From Hyphomicrobiales bacterium (GTDB lineage Bacteria; Pseudomonadota; Alphaproteobacteria; Rhizobiales; Rhizobiaceae), in assembly GCA_900472575.1 (NCBI GenBank), contig UCIV01000021.1, positions 96,686 through 160,685 on the forward strand: 64,000 nt of DNA. The letters run 5' to 3'. This document shows positions 24,958 to 33,122 of the stretch, in pieces (positions within the stretch are counted from its first letter, which is position 1; every line of letters begins with the position of its first letter). Below the pieces are notes generated by a model. The model was not told the origin of the DNA, ran no database searches, and saw only the letters and a program-made list of their open reading frames with translations. The position numbers and the translations under genes were made by a program.

Positions 24958-25607
24958 AAACTGGGATGGTCGAAAAAGAAGGGTTTGCTGCACTCGTCCT
25001 GCGCCTGCGGGCCGAGGGCATCTCCGATCTGGATCTTCTGACAGCCGTGGAGCAGACACCTCGTTCCCAGTTCGTACCAGCTCCGCTGGCCGAGGAAGCC
25101 TATTCCAGCCGCACGATCCCGATCGATTGCGGTGCCTTTATGGAAGGCGCCGACCTCGCTGTGCGCCTTCTGCATCGTCTGCAGGTAAAGCCTGGTCATC
25201 GTGTGCTCGAAATTGGCACAGGTAGTGGGTTTACCGCTGCGGTGATGGGCCGAATTGCCGAGCGCGTGACGACCGTCGAGCGTTACCGCACGCTGGTTAC
25301 GGCAGCCAACGCCCGAATGGACGCACTGAGTCTTCGCAACGTCATCATTCGACAGGCGGACGGTAGCAACGGCCAGCCTGGTGAGGGAACTTTCGACCGC
25401 ATTCTCGTGACTGCCGCATTTACCACTTTACCGCGGTTTTATGCCGAGCAGCTCACGCATGGCGGCTCCATGATCGCTCCGCTCATCCTTGATGACGAGA
25501 CCTGCCTCATGACGCGTTTAACCAAGACCGGCAGCCGTTTCGAGCGTGAGGATCTGTTCCCGGCCCCCTATCTTCCGCTTGTTCCGCACGTGGCCGAAGC
25601 TCTTTGA
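24954..25607 (+). CDS. pcm: protein-L-isoaspartate O-methyltransferase
   Basis: SAM-dependent repair enzyme that methylates isoaspartate in damaged proteins. 217 residues from TTG 24954. This start was chosen because AGGAG stands 7-8 nt upstream and the codon overlaps the surE stop (TTGA); an ATG at 24966 has no ribosome binding site. Motifs: [20 protein letters not shown] (substrate loop), [20 protein letters not shown] (SAM site, about residues 84-103), VTTVERY and RILVTAAF. Distinct from the paralogue at 2813-3466. Confidence 0.93.
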   Translation: MKTGMVEKEGFAALVLRLRAEGISDLDLLTAVEQTPRSQFVPAPLAEEAYSSRTIPIDCGAFMEGADLAVRLLHRLQVKPGHRVLEIGTGSGFTAAVMGRIAERVTTVERYRTLVTAANARMDALSLRNVIIRQADGSNGQPGEGTFDRILVTAAFTTLPRFYAEQLTHGGSMIAPLILDDETCLMTRLTKTGSRFEREDLFPAPYLPLVPHVAEAL

Positions 25608-25661
25608 GCTTGGTTGGCATGGTTAGCAATTTGACAAAATACCGACTTTTGGTGCGGCGCC

Positions 25662-25676
25662 TTAACCTGCCAGTAA
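25662..25676 (+). promoter_or_regulatory. CtrA-like half-site pair upstream of nlpD
   Basis: TTAA-N7-GTAA (TTAA 25662-25665, GTAA 25673-25676) is one base from the CtrA consensus TTAA-N7-TTAA, 56 bp before a cell-division-type gene. A near match of this length can occur by chance. Confidence 0.25.
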
Positions 25677-25731
25677 GACTAACAGGTTTTAATGACTCTC
25701 ATGATGGTGGCGTCATGAGTAGGTCGAGTCA

Positions 25732-27273
25732 ATGCGTTTCAAGAGTTCATCCAAGTTCGGTACATCCGTTGTAAAGCTCGCAGCGGCAGCCTTGCTGGCC
25801 AGCGCTGCGACCGGTTGCAGTTCAGACGCTACGCGTTTTTCCGGTCTGTTCGACGGTACGGACAATATGACCACGGCATCCATTCCTCAGCGGCAGGGAG
25901 GTGGTGCATACGGTCAGGCTCCGGTTCCGCGTGGTGACGTGTCTTCGTCTCAGGGCATGCAGCCGCAGTACGGTTCGAATAACGTTGCTTCGTCTCCGTC
26001 TTATCCGCCTTCGGGTGGTTATTCGTCGCCGGCGCGCGTCGCTTCCGCGCCTTCGAGCGTTCAGCGTTCGGAGCTGTCTGCTCCAAGCAGTCTTCCTCCG
26101 GTGTCCGGATCCGATTCTTCGACGCGCCAGCAGGCCATGGCTCAGCCATTTCCGCAGCAGTCCAACACGGCTCCGGTTCGTGGTGCAGACAACCTGACAA
26201 CCGGCACGGTCAAGCCGATGTCCGGCTGGTCAACGGTCAATGCGCCGCGTGTCACGCTGAAGCCAGGCGAGTCGGCCAAGATATTGGCAAACCGTTATGG
26301 CGTTCCTGAAAAGGAAATCCTGAGGGCAAATGGCGGTACGCTCGCAGCCGGCCAGTCGGTCGTAATTCCGACCTTTGGTCCTGCGCGCAATACTGCCAAG
26401 ACTGCCGCTGGCGATATCGATCTTCAGAACAATGCACCTGCGCCGGAAAACCAGTCCGAGCAGAAGCTCGCTGTTCTGCCGTCGCGTGACAAGTCGCTGG
26501 CGGAGCCGGGCAAGATCACGCCTCCCGGCGGCAAGCCGCTTGGCGGCACATACACCGTCAAGCCGGGCGACACGTTGACCAAGATTGCCCGTGAAACCGG
26601 CACGTCCGTCGATGCGCTGAAGGCAGCCAACGGTATGACCGATGGCACCGTTCGTATCGGCCAGACGTTAAAGGTTGCCAATGGCATGACCGACCCTGTT
26701 CGCACGGCCTCGGTTCCGCAGAAACCTGCCGAGCCTATGCAAGCAGCGCCGAAGGCTGCAGCTCCGCAGCAGCCGGCCGTCGCCAAGGTTGAGCCTGCCG
26801 TAGCAGCACCGTCCAAGCCTGCCGCTGCAGAAAATGCATCGCTCAGCGAAGTCGAAAAGAAAGCTGACGTTGCGTCTGTCGCCCCACAGTCCACGGGGAT
26901 CGAGAAGTACCGCTGGCCGGTCAATGGCGCGGTCATTGCCGGCTACGGCTCCAACGTCAATGGCAGCCGCAATGACGGTATCGACATCTCGGTTCCGGAA
27001 GGCACGCCGATCAAGGCAGCCGAAAACGGTGTCGTTATCTATGCTGGCAATGGCCTGAAGCAACTCGGCAACACCGTGCTCGTACGTCACGACGACGGCA
27101 AGGTCACCGTTTACGGCCATGCCAGCGCGATCAACGTGACCCGTGGCCAGAAGGTTACCCGCGGCCAGACGCTTGCTTCTTCGGGTATGAGCGGCGACGC
27201 ACAGCGTCCGCAGGTTCACTTCGAGGTCCGCAAGGACGCAACGCCGGTCAATCCGAATACCTACCTTGAATAA
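25732..27273 (+). CDS. nlpD: LysM and degenerate LytM (M23) lipoprotein, NlpD/DipM type
   Basis: Envelope protein of the NlpD/EnvC/DipM class, which activates septal peptidoglycan amidases. 513 residues. A lipoprotein-type signal ends at ATGCSS (Cys about residue 29). The N-terminal region is Ser/Pro/Gln-rich; two LysM domains follow (about 179-215, VTLKPGESAKILANRYGV; about 272-315, YTVKPGDTLTKIARETG); a C-terminal M23 domain spans about 388-513. The M23 zinc ligands are incomplete: the first His is replaced (SRNDGIDIS) and the HxH pair reads QVH in PQVHFEVR, so it is probably not a peptidase. It follows surE-pcm, with a 124-bp gap. Confidence 0.9.
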   Translation: MRFKSSSKFGTSVVKLAAAALLASAATGCSSDATRFSGLFDGTDNMTTASIPQRQGGGAYGQAPVPRGDVSSSQGMQPQYGSNNVASSPSYPPSGGYSSPARVASAPSSVQRSELSAPSSLPPVSGSDSSTRQQAMAQPFPQQSNTAPVRGADNLTTGTVKPMSGWSTVNAPRVTLKPGESAKILANRYGVPEKEILRANGGTLAAGQSVVIPTFGPARNTAKTAAGDIDLQNNAPAPENQSEQKLAVLPSRDKSLAEPGKITPPGGKPLGGTYTVKPGDTLTKIARETGTSVDALKAANGMTDGTVRIGQTLKVANGMTDPVRTASVPQKPAEPMQAAPKAAAPQQPAVAKVEPAVAAPSKPAAAENASLSEVEKKADVASVAPQSTGIEKYRWPVNGAVIAGYGSNVNGSRNDGIDISVPEGTPIKAAENGVVIYAGNGLKQLGNTVLVRHDDGKVTVYGHASAINVTRGQKVTRGQTLASSGMSGDAQRPQVHFEVRKDATPVNPNTYLE

Positions 27274-27298
27274 TGTAGTGCGTTTCAAGGGGACAACG

Positions 27299-27326
27299 AA
27301 AAAGCCCGGCTCTGCCGGGCTTTTTT
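27299..27326 (+). terminator. Rho-independent terminator after nlpD
   Basis: AAAAAGCCCGGC, 3-nt loop, GCCGGGC, then six T (27299-27326). The A/T arms make it able to work in both directions, serving also the minus-strand ATPase gene that ends at 27406. Confidence 0.9.
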
Positions 27327-27405
27327 GCGTTTTTCACTTGATCCAGTAGAAGCGGCAGCCGTTGTTGTTTCCGGAATTATGCCCTGGCGATCGAGTTTTG
27401 TGGCG

Positions 27406-28278
27406 TTATATGCGATCCAGCGGCTTGCGCAGTCGGCCGGCGAGATCCTGAATGTACTGCCAGGCCACGCGACCCGAACGGCCTCCGCGTGTCGTTGCCC
27501 ATTCCAGTGCTTCGGCGTGAAGTGTTTCTTGACCCAGGCCCAGGTTGAAATGTGCTGCGTATCCGTCGATCATTGCCAGATAATCGTCCTGGCTGCATTT
27601 GTGGAAACCGAGCCACAGGCCGAAGCGATCAGAAAGCGAGACTTTTTCTTCCACGGCCTCGGACGGATTGATGGCCGTCGACTGCTCGTTCTCCATCATG
27701 TTGCGGGGCAGGAGATGGCGACGGTTGGACGTTGCATAGAAAAGCACATTGTCCGGTCGCCCTTCTATGCCACCGTCGAGCGCGGCCTTGAGCGACTTGT
27801 AGGCGGTGTCGTCATGATCGAAAGACAGGTCGTCGCAGAAAAGGATGACGCGCTGCTTCGATGATTTGAGAATGTCCAGAAGGCCGGGCAGTGAAGCGAT
27901 GTCCTCGCGGTGAACCTCAACGAGTTTGAGGGATGAGCCGGTTGCCACCCGCACATCTTCATGCACGGCCTTGACCAGCGACGATTTGCCCATGCCGCGC
28001 GCGCCCCATAGAAGCACATTGTTTGCCGGATATCCTTCGGCGAAACGAAGCGTGTTTTCATGCAGGATATCGCGCACATGATCGACCCCGCGGATCAGCG
28101 TCAACGCGATACGGTTCGGCCGCGGCACTGGCTGGAGCTTCAGGTTGGATGGCACCCAGACGAAGCAATCGGCGGCATCCCAGTCGTTGACTGCGGGAGG
28201 CGGTCCCGCAAGACGTTCGACCGCATCGGCAAGGCGCCTTATTTCGGCAAGCACCTGTGCGTTAATGTCCTCGCTCAT
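27406..28278 (-). CDS. AAA ATPase, DUF815 family
   Basis: ATP-binding protein of the DUF815 family (290 residues). Visible are the Walker A GARGMGKSSLVKAV (about residues 91-104), the Walker B ILFCDDLSF (about 149-157), the arginine-rich sensor region ATSNRRHLLPRN and a C-terminal helical lid ending in GRLRKPLDRI. Family members are widely conserved but of unknown role. I started at 28278 (MSEDINAQVLAEIRRLADAV) because GGAAGGG lies upstream; a longer frame to 28329 is not family-like. The gene is divergent from yajC (183 bp between starts). Confidence 0.85.
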   Translation of the reverse strand: MSEDINAQVLAEIRRLADAVERLAGPPPAVNDWDAADCFVWVPSNLKLQPVPRPNRIALTLIRGVDHVRDILHENTLRFAEGYPANNVLLWGARGMGKSSLVKAVHEDVRVATGSSLKLVEVHREDIASLPGLLDILKSSKQRVILFCDDLSFDHDDTAYKSLKAALDGGIEGRPDNVLFYATSNRRHLLPRNMMENEQSTAINPSEAVEEKVSLSDRFGLWLGFHKCSQDDYLAMIDGYAAHFNLGLGQETLHAEALEWATTRGGRSGRVAWQYIQDLAGRLRKPLDRI

Positions 28279-28460
28279 GACGCTGCCCTTCCTTTTCCTG
28301 TGTTTCGGGCCGGGTAACACGCTCGTCATTGCATAGAAAGGCTTTGAGCCGTGGATTCGGTACGCAAATTGCCGCTTTCTGTTGCATTCCGGGCCATCGC
28401 AACTATATTCCGGCGGCTTGAACGGGGGCGGGGAGTCTCCGGTAGTTTTAGGAGTTCTCG

Positions 28461-28817
28461 ATGTTCATTACCGAAGCATTCGCCCAGGCGAGTGGCGCAG
28501 CAGCCCCCTCGGGCACCGATTCCATCCTGCAGATGGTCATGCTGTTCGCACCCCTGATGGTGGTGTGGTATTTCTTTCTCATCCGTCCGCAGCGTGCCCA
28601 GGCCAAGAAGCGCAAGGAAACGCTTGATAACATTCGTCGTGGCGATCAGGTCGTTCTCGGTGGCGGTATCACGGGCAAGGTAAGCAAGGTCATCGACGAC
28701 AACGAACTGGAAGTCGAAATCGCCGAAGGCGTCAAGATCCGCGCCCAGCGTGCCTATATCGCCGAAGTCAAGGTCAAGGGCGAACCGGTCAAGACCGAAT
28801 CTGCTCCGACCAAGTAA
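28461..28817 (+). CDS. yajC: Sec translocon accessory protein YajC
   Basis: Single-span inner membrane protein that associates with SecDF and the Sec translocon. 118 residues: a short N-terminal stretch (MFITEAFAQASGAAAPSG), one membrane span (LQMVMLFAPLMVVWYFFLI, about 23-41), the conserved RPQRAQAKKRKE, and the YajC beta domain with RRGDQVVLGGGITGKVSKV. AGGAG lies 7 nt before the ATG. In related rhizobia secDF follows directly; here the next gene is the Mth938-domain protein. Confidence 0.94.
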   Translation: MFITEAFAQASGAAAPSGTDSILQMVMLFAPLMVVWYFFLIRPQRAQAKKRKETLDNIRRGDQVVLGGGITGKVSKVIDDNELEVEIAEGVKIRAQRAYIAEVKVKGEPVKTESAPTK

Positions 28818-28858
28818 GCGGCACGATAACCGGCTTGCTCGAAAGTCGGCTACCTGAT

Positions 28859-28903
28859 TGCCCGGATCGTTTCTGTCTATATGACGGAGGCTTGATCCGG
28901 GCA
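28859..28903. repeat. 10-bp inverted repeat in the yajC-Mth938 gap
   Basis: TGCCCGGATC (28859-28868) and GATCCGGGCA (28894-28903) form a perfect 10-bp inverted repeat around a 25-bp centre. It fills most of the 113-bp gap where secDF is expected. It may be a terminator-like hairpin without a T-run, a regulatory site or a scar of gene loss. Confidence 0.5.
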
Positions 28904-28930
28904 AAGTTGTTCTGGAAGGAAGCCGTGCCA

Positions 28931-29317
28931 ATGGCGAAAGGCATCGAAATCCGAGACGCTCATTTTCCGGGCCGCGCGCCGATCGATGCCTACGGCAATG
29001 GTGGTTTCCGTTTCGCTGACATGTCCCATCGCGGCTCCATTCTATGCTTGCCCTCAGGCATTCATGGCTGGGACATGCGGGAGGGCGATCTCCTGACGAT
29101 CGCCTCTCTAGAGCGCGTACTGGCCGATCCATCCGGCATCGAAGTGCTGCTGATCGGCGCAGGGGCAAACCTCAGGCCTATACCCGCTGACGTGAAAGCC
29201 GCGCTGAAGTCCAGAGGCATCTCTTCCGATCCGATGAGCACCGGTGCAGCCGTGCGCACATTCAACATCATGCTGGCCGAATCCCGCGCTGTCGCGGCGG
29301 CTCTCATCGCGGTTTGA
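28931..29317 (+). CDS. Mth938-like domain protein (DUF498)
   Basis: A 128-residue protein of the Mth938-like/DUF498 family, related to human NDUFAF3, a complex I assembly factor; the bacterial role is not established. Signatures: IEIRDAHFPGRAPIDAYGNG near the N terminus, LCLPSGIHGWD, and EVLLIGAGANLRPIPADVKA (about residues 76-95). ATG 28931 is the family-like start. The stop (TGA 29315-29317) is followed after 1 bp by the next ATG, so the two genes are translationally linked. Confidence 0.88.
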   Translation: MAKGIEIRDAHFPGRAPIDAYGNGGFRFADMSHRGSILCLPSGIHGWDMREGDLLTIASLERVLADPSGIEVLLIGAGANLRPIPADVKAALKSRGISSDPMSTGAAVRTFNIMLAESRAVAAALIAV

Positions 29318-29318
29318 C

Positions 29319-30173
29319 ATGACCGATACCCTTTCCGAAAACGGCGCGCTTTGCCTCTCCATGCTGCGGGAGACGGACCGCGACCGTTATCTGGCCTGTC
29401 TTCTTTCGCCTGAAGACAAGCGGGGGGCGCTTGCCTCACTTTATGCGTTCAATGCGGAAATTGCCCGCGTTCGCGACGTGGTGCGCGAGCCGCTTCCCGG
29501 CGAAATCCGCCTGCAATGGTGGCGGGATCTCTTGGAAGGTGGAGCCGCAGGAGATACCGGCGGCAATACGCTCGCCGCTGGTCTGTTGGAGACCATAGAC
29601 CGTTATCGTTTGCCACGGCAAACACTGGTCGCCATGACAGAGGCACGCATCTTCGACCTCTATGACGATGCCATGCCTGACCAAAACGCGCTGGAGGGCT
29701 ATTCGGGTGAGACAGCATCGGCTTTGATCCAGCTTGCTGGTCTTGTCTTGTCACCCGAAGATGCGACTCAATCGGCCGATGCTGCCGGGCATGCGGGCGT
29801 GGCACAGTCGATAGCCGGCTTGCTGATGCTTTTGCCGATCCATAACCGCAGGCGGCAGATCTATGTCCCGCTCGATATCCTTTCCGCAACAGGCCTTGAT
29901 CATGACGGCTTTTTGGCCGGCGAGGACAAGACGCGTATCTCGGCAGCGATCGAGGCTTTTTCCGGCCTGGGGTTGGAGCATTTGCAAAAGGCCCGCCATG
30001 CAGGGCCGATCGCCAAACCACTTTTTCCGGCCTTTTTGCCTGTCTCTCTGGCGGAGCACATCTTGAAGCGGGCCAGAAAACTGGGCGCTTCGGCGCTTTT
30101 CGATGGCTTGCAGCAACCGCAATGGCGTCGCCAGATCAGCATGATGAAAGCGACGCTGCTTCGCCGCTTCTGA
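29319..30173 (+). CDS. squalene/phytoene synthase family protein
   Basis: All-alpha prenyl-transferring enzyme fold of the squalene/phytoene synthase family (284 residues). RETDRDRYLACLLSP and ALASLYAFNAEIARVRDVV match the first conserved region; RLQWWRDLLEG and ARIFDLYDDAMP follow. The Asp-rich motifs that bind prenyl diphosphate-Mg2+ are weakly kept (FDLYDDA, and no clear second DxxxD), and there are no carotenoid or hopanoid genes nearby, so it may not be a prenyl synthase; the mitochondrial relative NDUFAF6 is a complex I assembly factor. Pairing with a Mth938 protein supports that reading, as inference. Confidence 0.8.
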   Translation: MTDTLSENGALCLSMLRETDRDRYLACLLSPEDKRGALASLYAFNAEIARVRDVVREPLPGEIRLQWWRDLLEGGAAGDTGGNTLAAGLLETIDRYRLPRQTLVAMTEARIFDLYDDAMPDQNALEGYSGETASALIQLAGLVLSPEDATQSADAAGHAGVAQSIAGLLMLLPIHNRRRQIYVPLDILSATGLDHDGFLAGEDKTRISAAIEAFSGLGLEHLQKARHAGPIAKPLFPAFLPVSLAEHILKRARKLGASALFDGLQQPQWRRQISMMKATLLRRF

Positions 30174-30213
30174 TGCGACATAACACTCGCGCAAGCCTCG
30201 CACGCTAGGCACT

Positions 30214-30774
30214 ATGCAACCCAAAAACCTGCCCCCCAAACCTTCCATGCCTAGGAGAAGCGGTTTGAGTGCCCTTATCATCTGGATAACGATCGTTGCG
30301 CTGATTCTCGTTCTAGTTTTCTACATAAGGCGAATTGCCCGTAGGAACGACGAACAGGGGCGTTACGATCTCGGGACCGCAATCCTCGAATTCGGCCGGG
30401 CCTTTCCGGAAGAAGCGATTCGCAGCCTGCATGGCACAAAGGATGGTGATGTCTTCGTTCGCTTGCATAACGACAAGACAGGCTTCATGCGCAATCGCCG
30501 CAACCACTATGCCTGCCATCTCATCCAGCCCGGTCGAGTGCGGATCGTTCCCTTGGCAAATGATAAAGGGTTCCTTGCTGAATTTCTCGATGCACCGACA
30601 TTGAATGGCGAATTTGTATTCGTGAAGGAAAGTGAAGCAGCCGAAGTTTCTCTCTGGCTGCTCGACAATTATGTCAGCGTTACAGGTAAAATCAGCGACG
30701 ACGGCCAGCCGGATGGCGGGCGTGAAATGGCCGCCGCCGATGGTGATGCCTCTACGCCAGACCGAGCCAATTAG
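30214..30774 (+). CDS. hypothetical single-span membrane protein
   Basis: A 186-residue protein with a short basic N terminus, one membrane anchor ([18 protein letters not shown], about residues 20-37) and a soluble domain containing [40 protein letters not shown] and [13 protein letters not shown] do not recognise a named family, although similar proteins occur in this position in rhizobia. Its 3' end overlaps that of convergent trmFO by 23 bp. Confidence 0.7.
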   Translation: MQPKNLPPKPSMPRRSGLSALIIWITIVALILVLVFYIRRIARRNDEQGRYDLGTAILEFGRAFPEEAIRSLHGTKDGDVFVRLHNDKTGFMRNRRNHYACHLIQPGRVRIVPLANDKGFLAEFLDAPTLNGEFVFVKESEAAEVSLWLLDNYVSVTGKISDDGQPDGGREMAAADGDASTPDRAN

Positions 30775-32161
30775 CGCAATCTTTCAGCGCCCGCGCCGAC
30801 AATAACTGCCGTTTCATAACGGTCTTGTCCTTGCCACGAAAACGTTTGACGCCTTCCGGCTTGACGATCGAGCCGGGCTCGAGTTCTGGAAAAAGGCCGA
30901 AATTGATATTCATCGGCTGGAATGATCGTTTCCCGGGCTCCTCATCATGAATGAGGTGGCCACCGGTGATGTGGCCGAGAAGCGAGCCAAAGGCTGTGGT
31001 GGCAGGAGGTGGCGCAAGCGGTTCCCCCTTCCGCTCGGCAGCCGCAAATCGTCCGGCAAGGAGGCCTATCGCGGCGCTTTCCACGTACCCTTCGCAGCCG
31101 GTGATCTGGCCGGCGAAGCGCAAGCCGGGGCGGCTTTTCAACGTCAGTGATTTGTCGAGCAGGATCGGCGACTGAATATAGGTGTTGCGGTGAAGGCCGC
31201 CGAGCCGCGCAAACTCGGCATTCTGCAGGCCGGGTATCATGCGGAAAATCTCTGCTTGCGCGCCGTATTTCAGCTTCGTCTGGAAGCCGACCATGTTGTA
31301 GAGCGTGCCAAGCGCATTGTCCTGGCGCAGCTGCACGACCGCATAGGCCTTGACCGTCGGGTTATGCGAATTGGTGAGGCCCATCGGCTTCATAGGTCCG
31401 TGGCGCAAGGTTTCGCGGCCGCGTTCCGCCATCACCTCGATCGGCAGGCAGCCATCGAAATAGGGTGTTCCTTCCCATTCCTTGAACCCGACCGTATCGC
31501 CGGCGATCAGGGCGTCGACGAACGCGTCGTACTGATCCTTGTCGAGTGGGCAGTTGATGTAGTCTTTGCCGTTGCCTCCAGGGCCGACTTTGTCGTAGCG
31601 CGACTGGTACCAGCATGTATCCATATCTATCGAATCGCGATGGATGATGGGTGCGATCGCGTCGAAAAAGGCGAGCTGGTCTTCACCCGTCTCCGCCTGG
31701 ATGGATGCGGCAAGCGAAGGCGAGGTGAGGGGGCCGGTGGCGACCACTGCCAGGTCCCATTCCTTCGGTGGCAGTCCCTGGATTTCTTCTCGGACAACTG
31801 TGATCAGCGGATGGCTGGAAATTGCGGCAGTGACCGCATCCGAAAATCCGTCGCGGTCGACGGCAAGAGCGCCACCCGCCGGAACCTGATGCTTGTCGGC
31901 CGAGGCGATGATCAGCGAGTTCGCAAGTCGCATCTCTGCATGGATCACGCCGACGGCGTTGGCTGTCGCATCATCGGAGCGGAACGAATTGGAGCACACC
32001 AGTTCGGCAAGGCCGTCTGTTTTATGGGCATCGGTGCCGCGAACGCCGCGCATCTCGTGCAGGATGACCGGGATGCCGGCCTGTGCGATCTGCCAGGCTG
32101 CTTCGGAGCCGGCAAGGCCGCCGCCGATCACGTGAATGGGGGAATAGGATATCTCTGTCAT
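30752..32161 (-). CDS. trmFO: methylenetetrahydrofolate-tRNA uracil-5-methyltransferase
   Basis: FAD- and folate-dependent enzyme that forms m5U54 in the T loop of tRNA. 469 residues. The FAD site is [19 protein letters not shown] (residues 9-27); HEMRG, the [12 protein letters not shown] segment (conserved Cys), [27 protein letters not shown] and [20 protein letters not shown] (second conserved Cys) are all typical. ATG 32161 gives the family-like [11 protein letters not shown]; earlier in-frame starts at 32173 or 32224 are possible. It is convergent with the gene at 30214. Confidence 0.96.
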   Translation of the reverse strand: MTEISYSPIHVIGGGLAGSEAAWQIAQAGIPVILHEMRGVRGTDAHKTDGLAELVCSNSFRSDDATANAVGVIHAEMRLANSLIIASADKHQVPAGGALAVDRDGFSDAVTAAISSHPLITVVREEIQGLPPKEWDLAVVATGPLTSPSLAASIQAETGEDQLAFFDAIAPIIHRDSIDMDTCWYQSRYDKVGPGGNGKDYINCPLDKDQYDAFVDALIAGDTVGFKEWEGTPYFDGCLPIEVMAERGRETLRHGPMKPMGLTNSHNPTVKAYAVVQLRQDNALGTLYNMVGFQTKLKYGAQAEIFRMIPGLQNAEFARLGGLHRNTYIQSPILLDKSLTLKSRPGLRFAGQITGCEGYVESAAIGLLAGRFAAAERKGEPLAPPPATTAFGSLLGHITGGHLIHDEEPGKRSFQPMNINFGLFPELEPGSIVKPEGVKRFRGKDKTVMKRQLLSARALKDCANWLGLA

Positions 32162-32250
32162 GGGCCGCGTCATTATCACGACAAGCTGCCGACAGGAATC
32201 AAAAAGCACTTCATTCGAAGTCAATTTGGCGCCTGAGGCTAACCAGAATC

Positions 32251-32276
32251 AAAAAGGCACCTGAGAAGGTGCCTTT
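32251..32276 (-). terminator. Rho-independent terminator of the first DUF1127 gene
   Basis: On the minus strand AAAGGCACCT, 4-nt loop, AGGTGCCTTT, then T's (plus-strand arms 32253-32262 and 32267-32276; A-run 32251-32255). It lies 70 bp beyond the DUF1127 stop and upstream of trmFO. Confidence 0.85.
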
Positions 32277-32345
32277 GATCATCCTTGGGCATTTCAGCCG
32301 CTAGACTTGTTCCTCCGGCGGTTGGGATACCGCCCCCGTCAGGGA

Positions 32346-32489
32346 TTAACGGAAGGAACGAGCAGCGATGTTACGGATATCGTAACGGGTCAGGCCGATG
32401 TCGGAGAGGGCCTGGTTCGACAGGTTGCCGAGTTCGTTCATCGTGCGGCGGTAGCTGACCCAGTTCTTTGCGATGCGGATCGGGTTCAT
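32346..32489 (-). CDS. DUF1127 small arginine-rich protein (copy 1)
   Basis: A 47-residue protein, MNPIRIAKNWVSYRRTMNEL followed by GNLSNQALSDIGLTRYDIRN, matching DUF1127 (YjiS-like): an N-terminal helix with W and Arg, then the L-S-D-I-G-L-T-R-Y-D-I signature. In Agrobacterium such proteins have been linked to phosphate and carbon metabolism, and in Rhodobacter a DUF1127 protein acts with small RNAs and RNA turnover. GAGGA is about 6 nt before the ATG. It has its own terminator and promoter region, and a paralogue lies 315 bp upstream. Confidence 0.9.
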   Translation of the reverse strand: MNPIRIAKNWVSYRRTMNELGNLSNQALSDIGLTRYDIRNIAARSFR

Positions 32490-32571
32490 GGTGGTTTCCT
32501 CAAGTCGTCTTTTTCCCGGCGCTCGTTATCGGCTCCGGCGATGTGCTTCTTATACGACCGAATAATAAGAA

Positions 32572-32583
32572 TGTGCAGTGCAA
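32572..32583 (-). promoter_or_regulatory. motif TTGCACTGCACA in the DUF1127 copy 1 promoter region
   Basis: Read on the minus strand, TTGCACTGCACA lies 83 bp before the start codon of DUF1127 copy 1 and 17 bp upstream of TATAAG (32549-32554), a possible -10. An 11/12 identical motif (TTGCAGTGCACA, 33354-33365) lies upstream of the small RNA candidate on the same strand. Confidence 0.4.
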
Positions 32584-32751
32584 ATTATGTGCAACTGCCA
32601 TGCGTTTGTGCGGTGAATTGTCGCTTTTCTGGGCGATGGGCGAAAAATGAGCTGAGAATTTGCGCTATGGCAATTCTAGCAAAAGACAGAGCGATTTCGC
32701 GTTTCAACAGCAGGCGAAAAGGCTCCCAGGCAATAATGAACTGCACAAACG

Positions 32752-32774
32752 AAAAACGCCTCCCGAAGGAGGCG
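32752..32774 (-). terminator. Rho-independent terminator of the second DUF1127 gene
   Basis: Minus strand CGCCTCC, TTCG loop, GGAGGCG, then TTTTT (plus arms 32757-32763 and 32768-32774; A-run 32752-32756). 30 bp after the stop. Confidence 0.9.
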
Positions 32775-32804
32775 CTTTCGACCGACTGGAGAGTCGAGGT
32801 TTTA

Positions 32805-32951
32805 TTAGAAGCCGACTGCAGTCCGAGCTACGCGGCGGATGTCTGCACGGCCGATGCCGAGGTCACCCAGTTCGCGGTCGGTCATGCGGCCGAGCTCGGA
32901 AACGGTTTCGCGGTACTTGCGCCAGTCACTGAATTTCTTTGCGATGCTCAT
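32805..32951 (-). CDS. DUF1127 small arginine-rich protein (copy 2)
   Basis: A 48-residue DUF1127 protein: MSIAKKFSDWRKYRETVSEL followed by GRMTDRELGDLGIGRADIRR. It has the W-R-K-Y helix and the L-G-D-L-G-I-G-R-A-D-I signature. ATG 32951 was chosen because AGGAT lies upstream and the product then matches family length; an in-frame extension to 32996 is not family-like. Only about 40% of positions agree with copy 1, so the duplication is old or they are independently kept paralogues. Confidence 0.92.
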   Translation of the reverse strand: MSIAKKFSDWRKYRETVSELGRMTDRELGDLGIGRADIRRVARTAVGF

Positions 32952-33122
32952 TGTGGGGATCCTTTGCCCTGTGGGCGTCATATCCGCCCTCTTCATCTGC
33001 TAATCGTTTTAAATGTTCTTCTGCACAAAAAACAGCGCCCGTTACGTATGCCACCTATGCGTCTGGCGCATTGCGATAAGGAGGTGCGTGGCTCTGGTAT
33101 GTTCGGTGATGGAGACACTGCT

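Noticed and set aside
31190..32236. A 348-codon plus-strand frame opposite trmFO
   Set aside because: Antisense to a well-supported flavoprotein.
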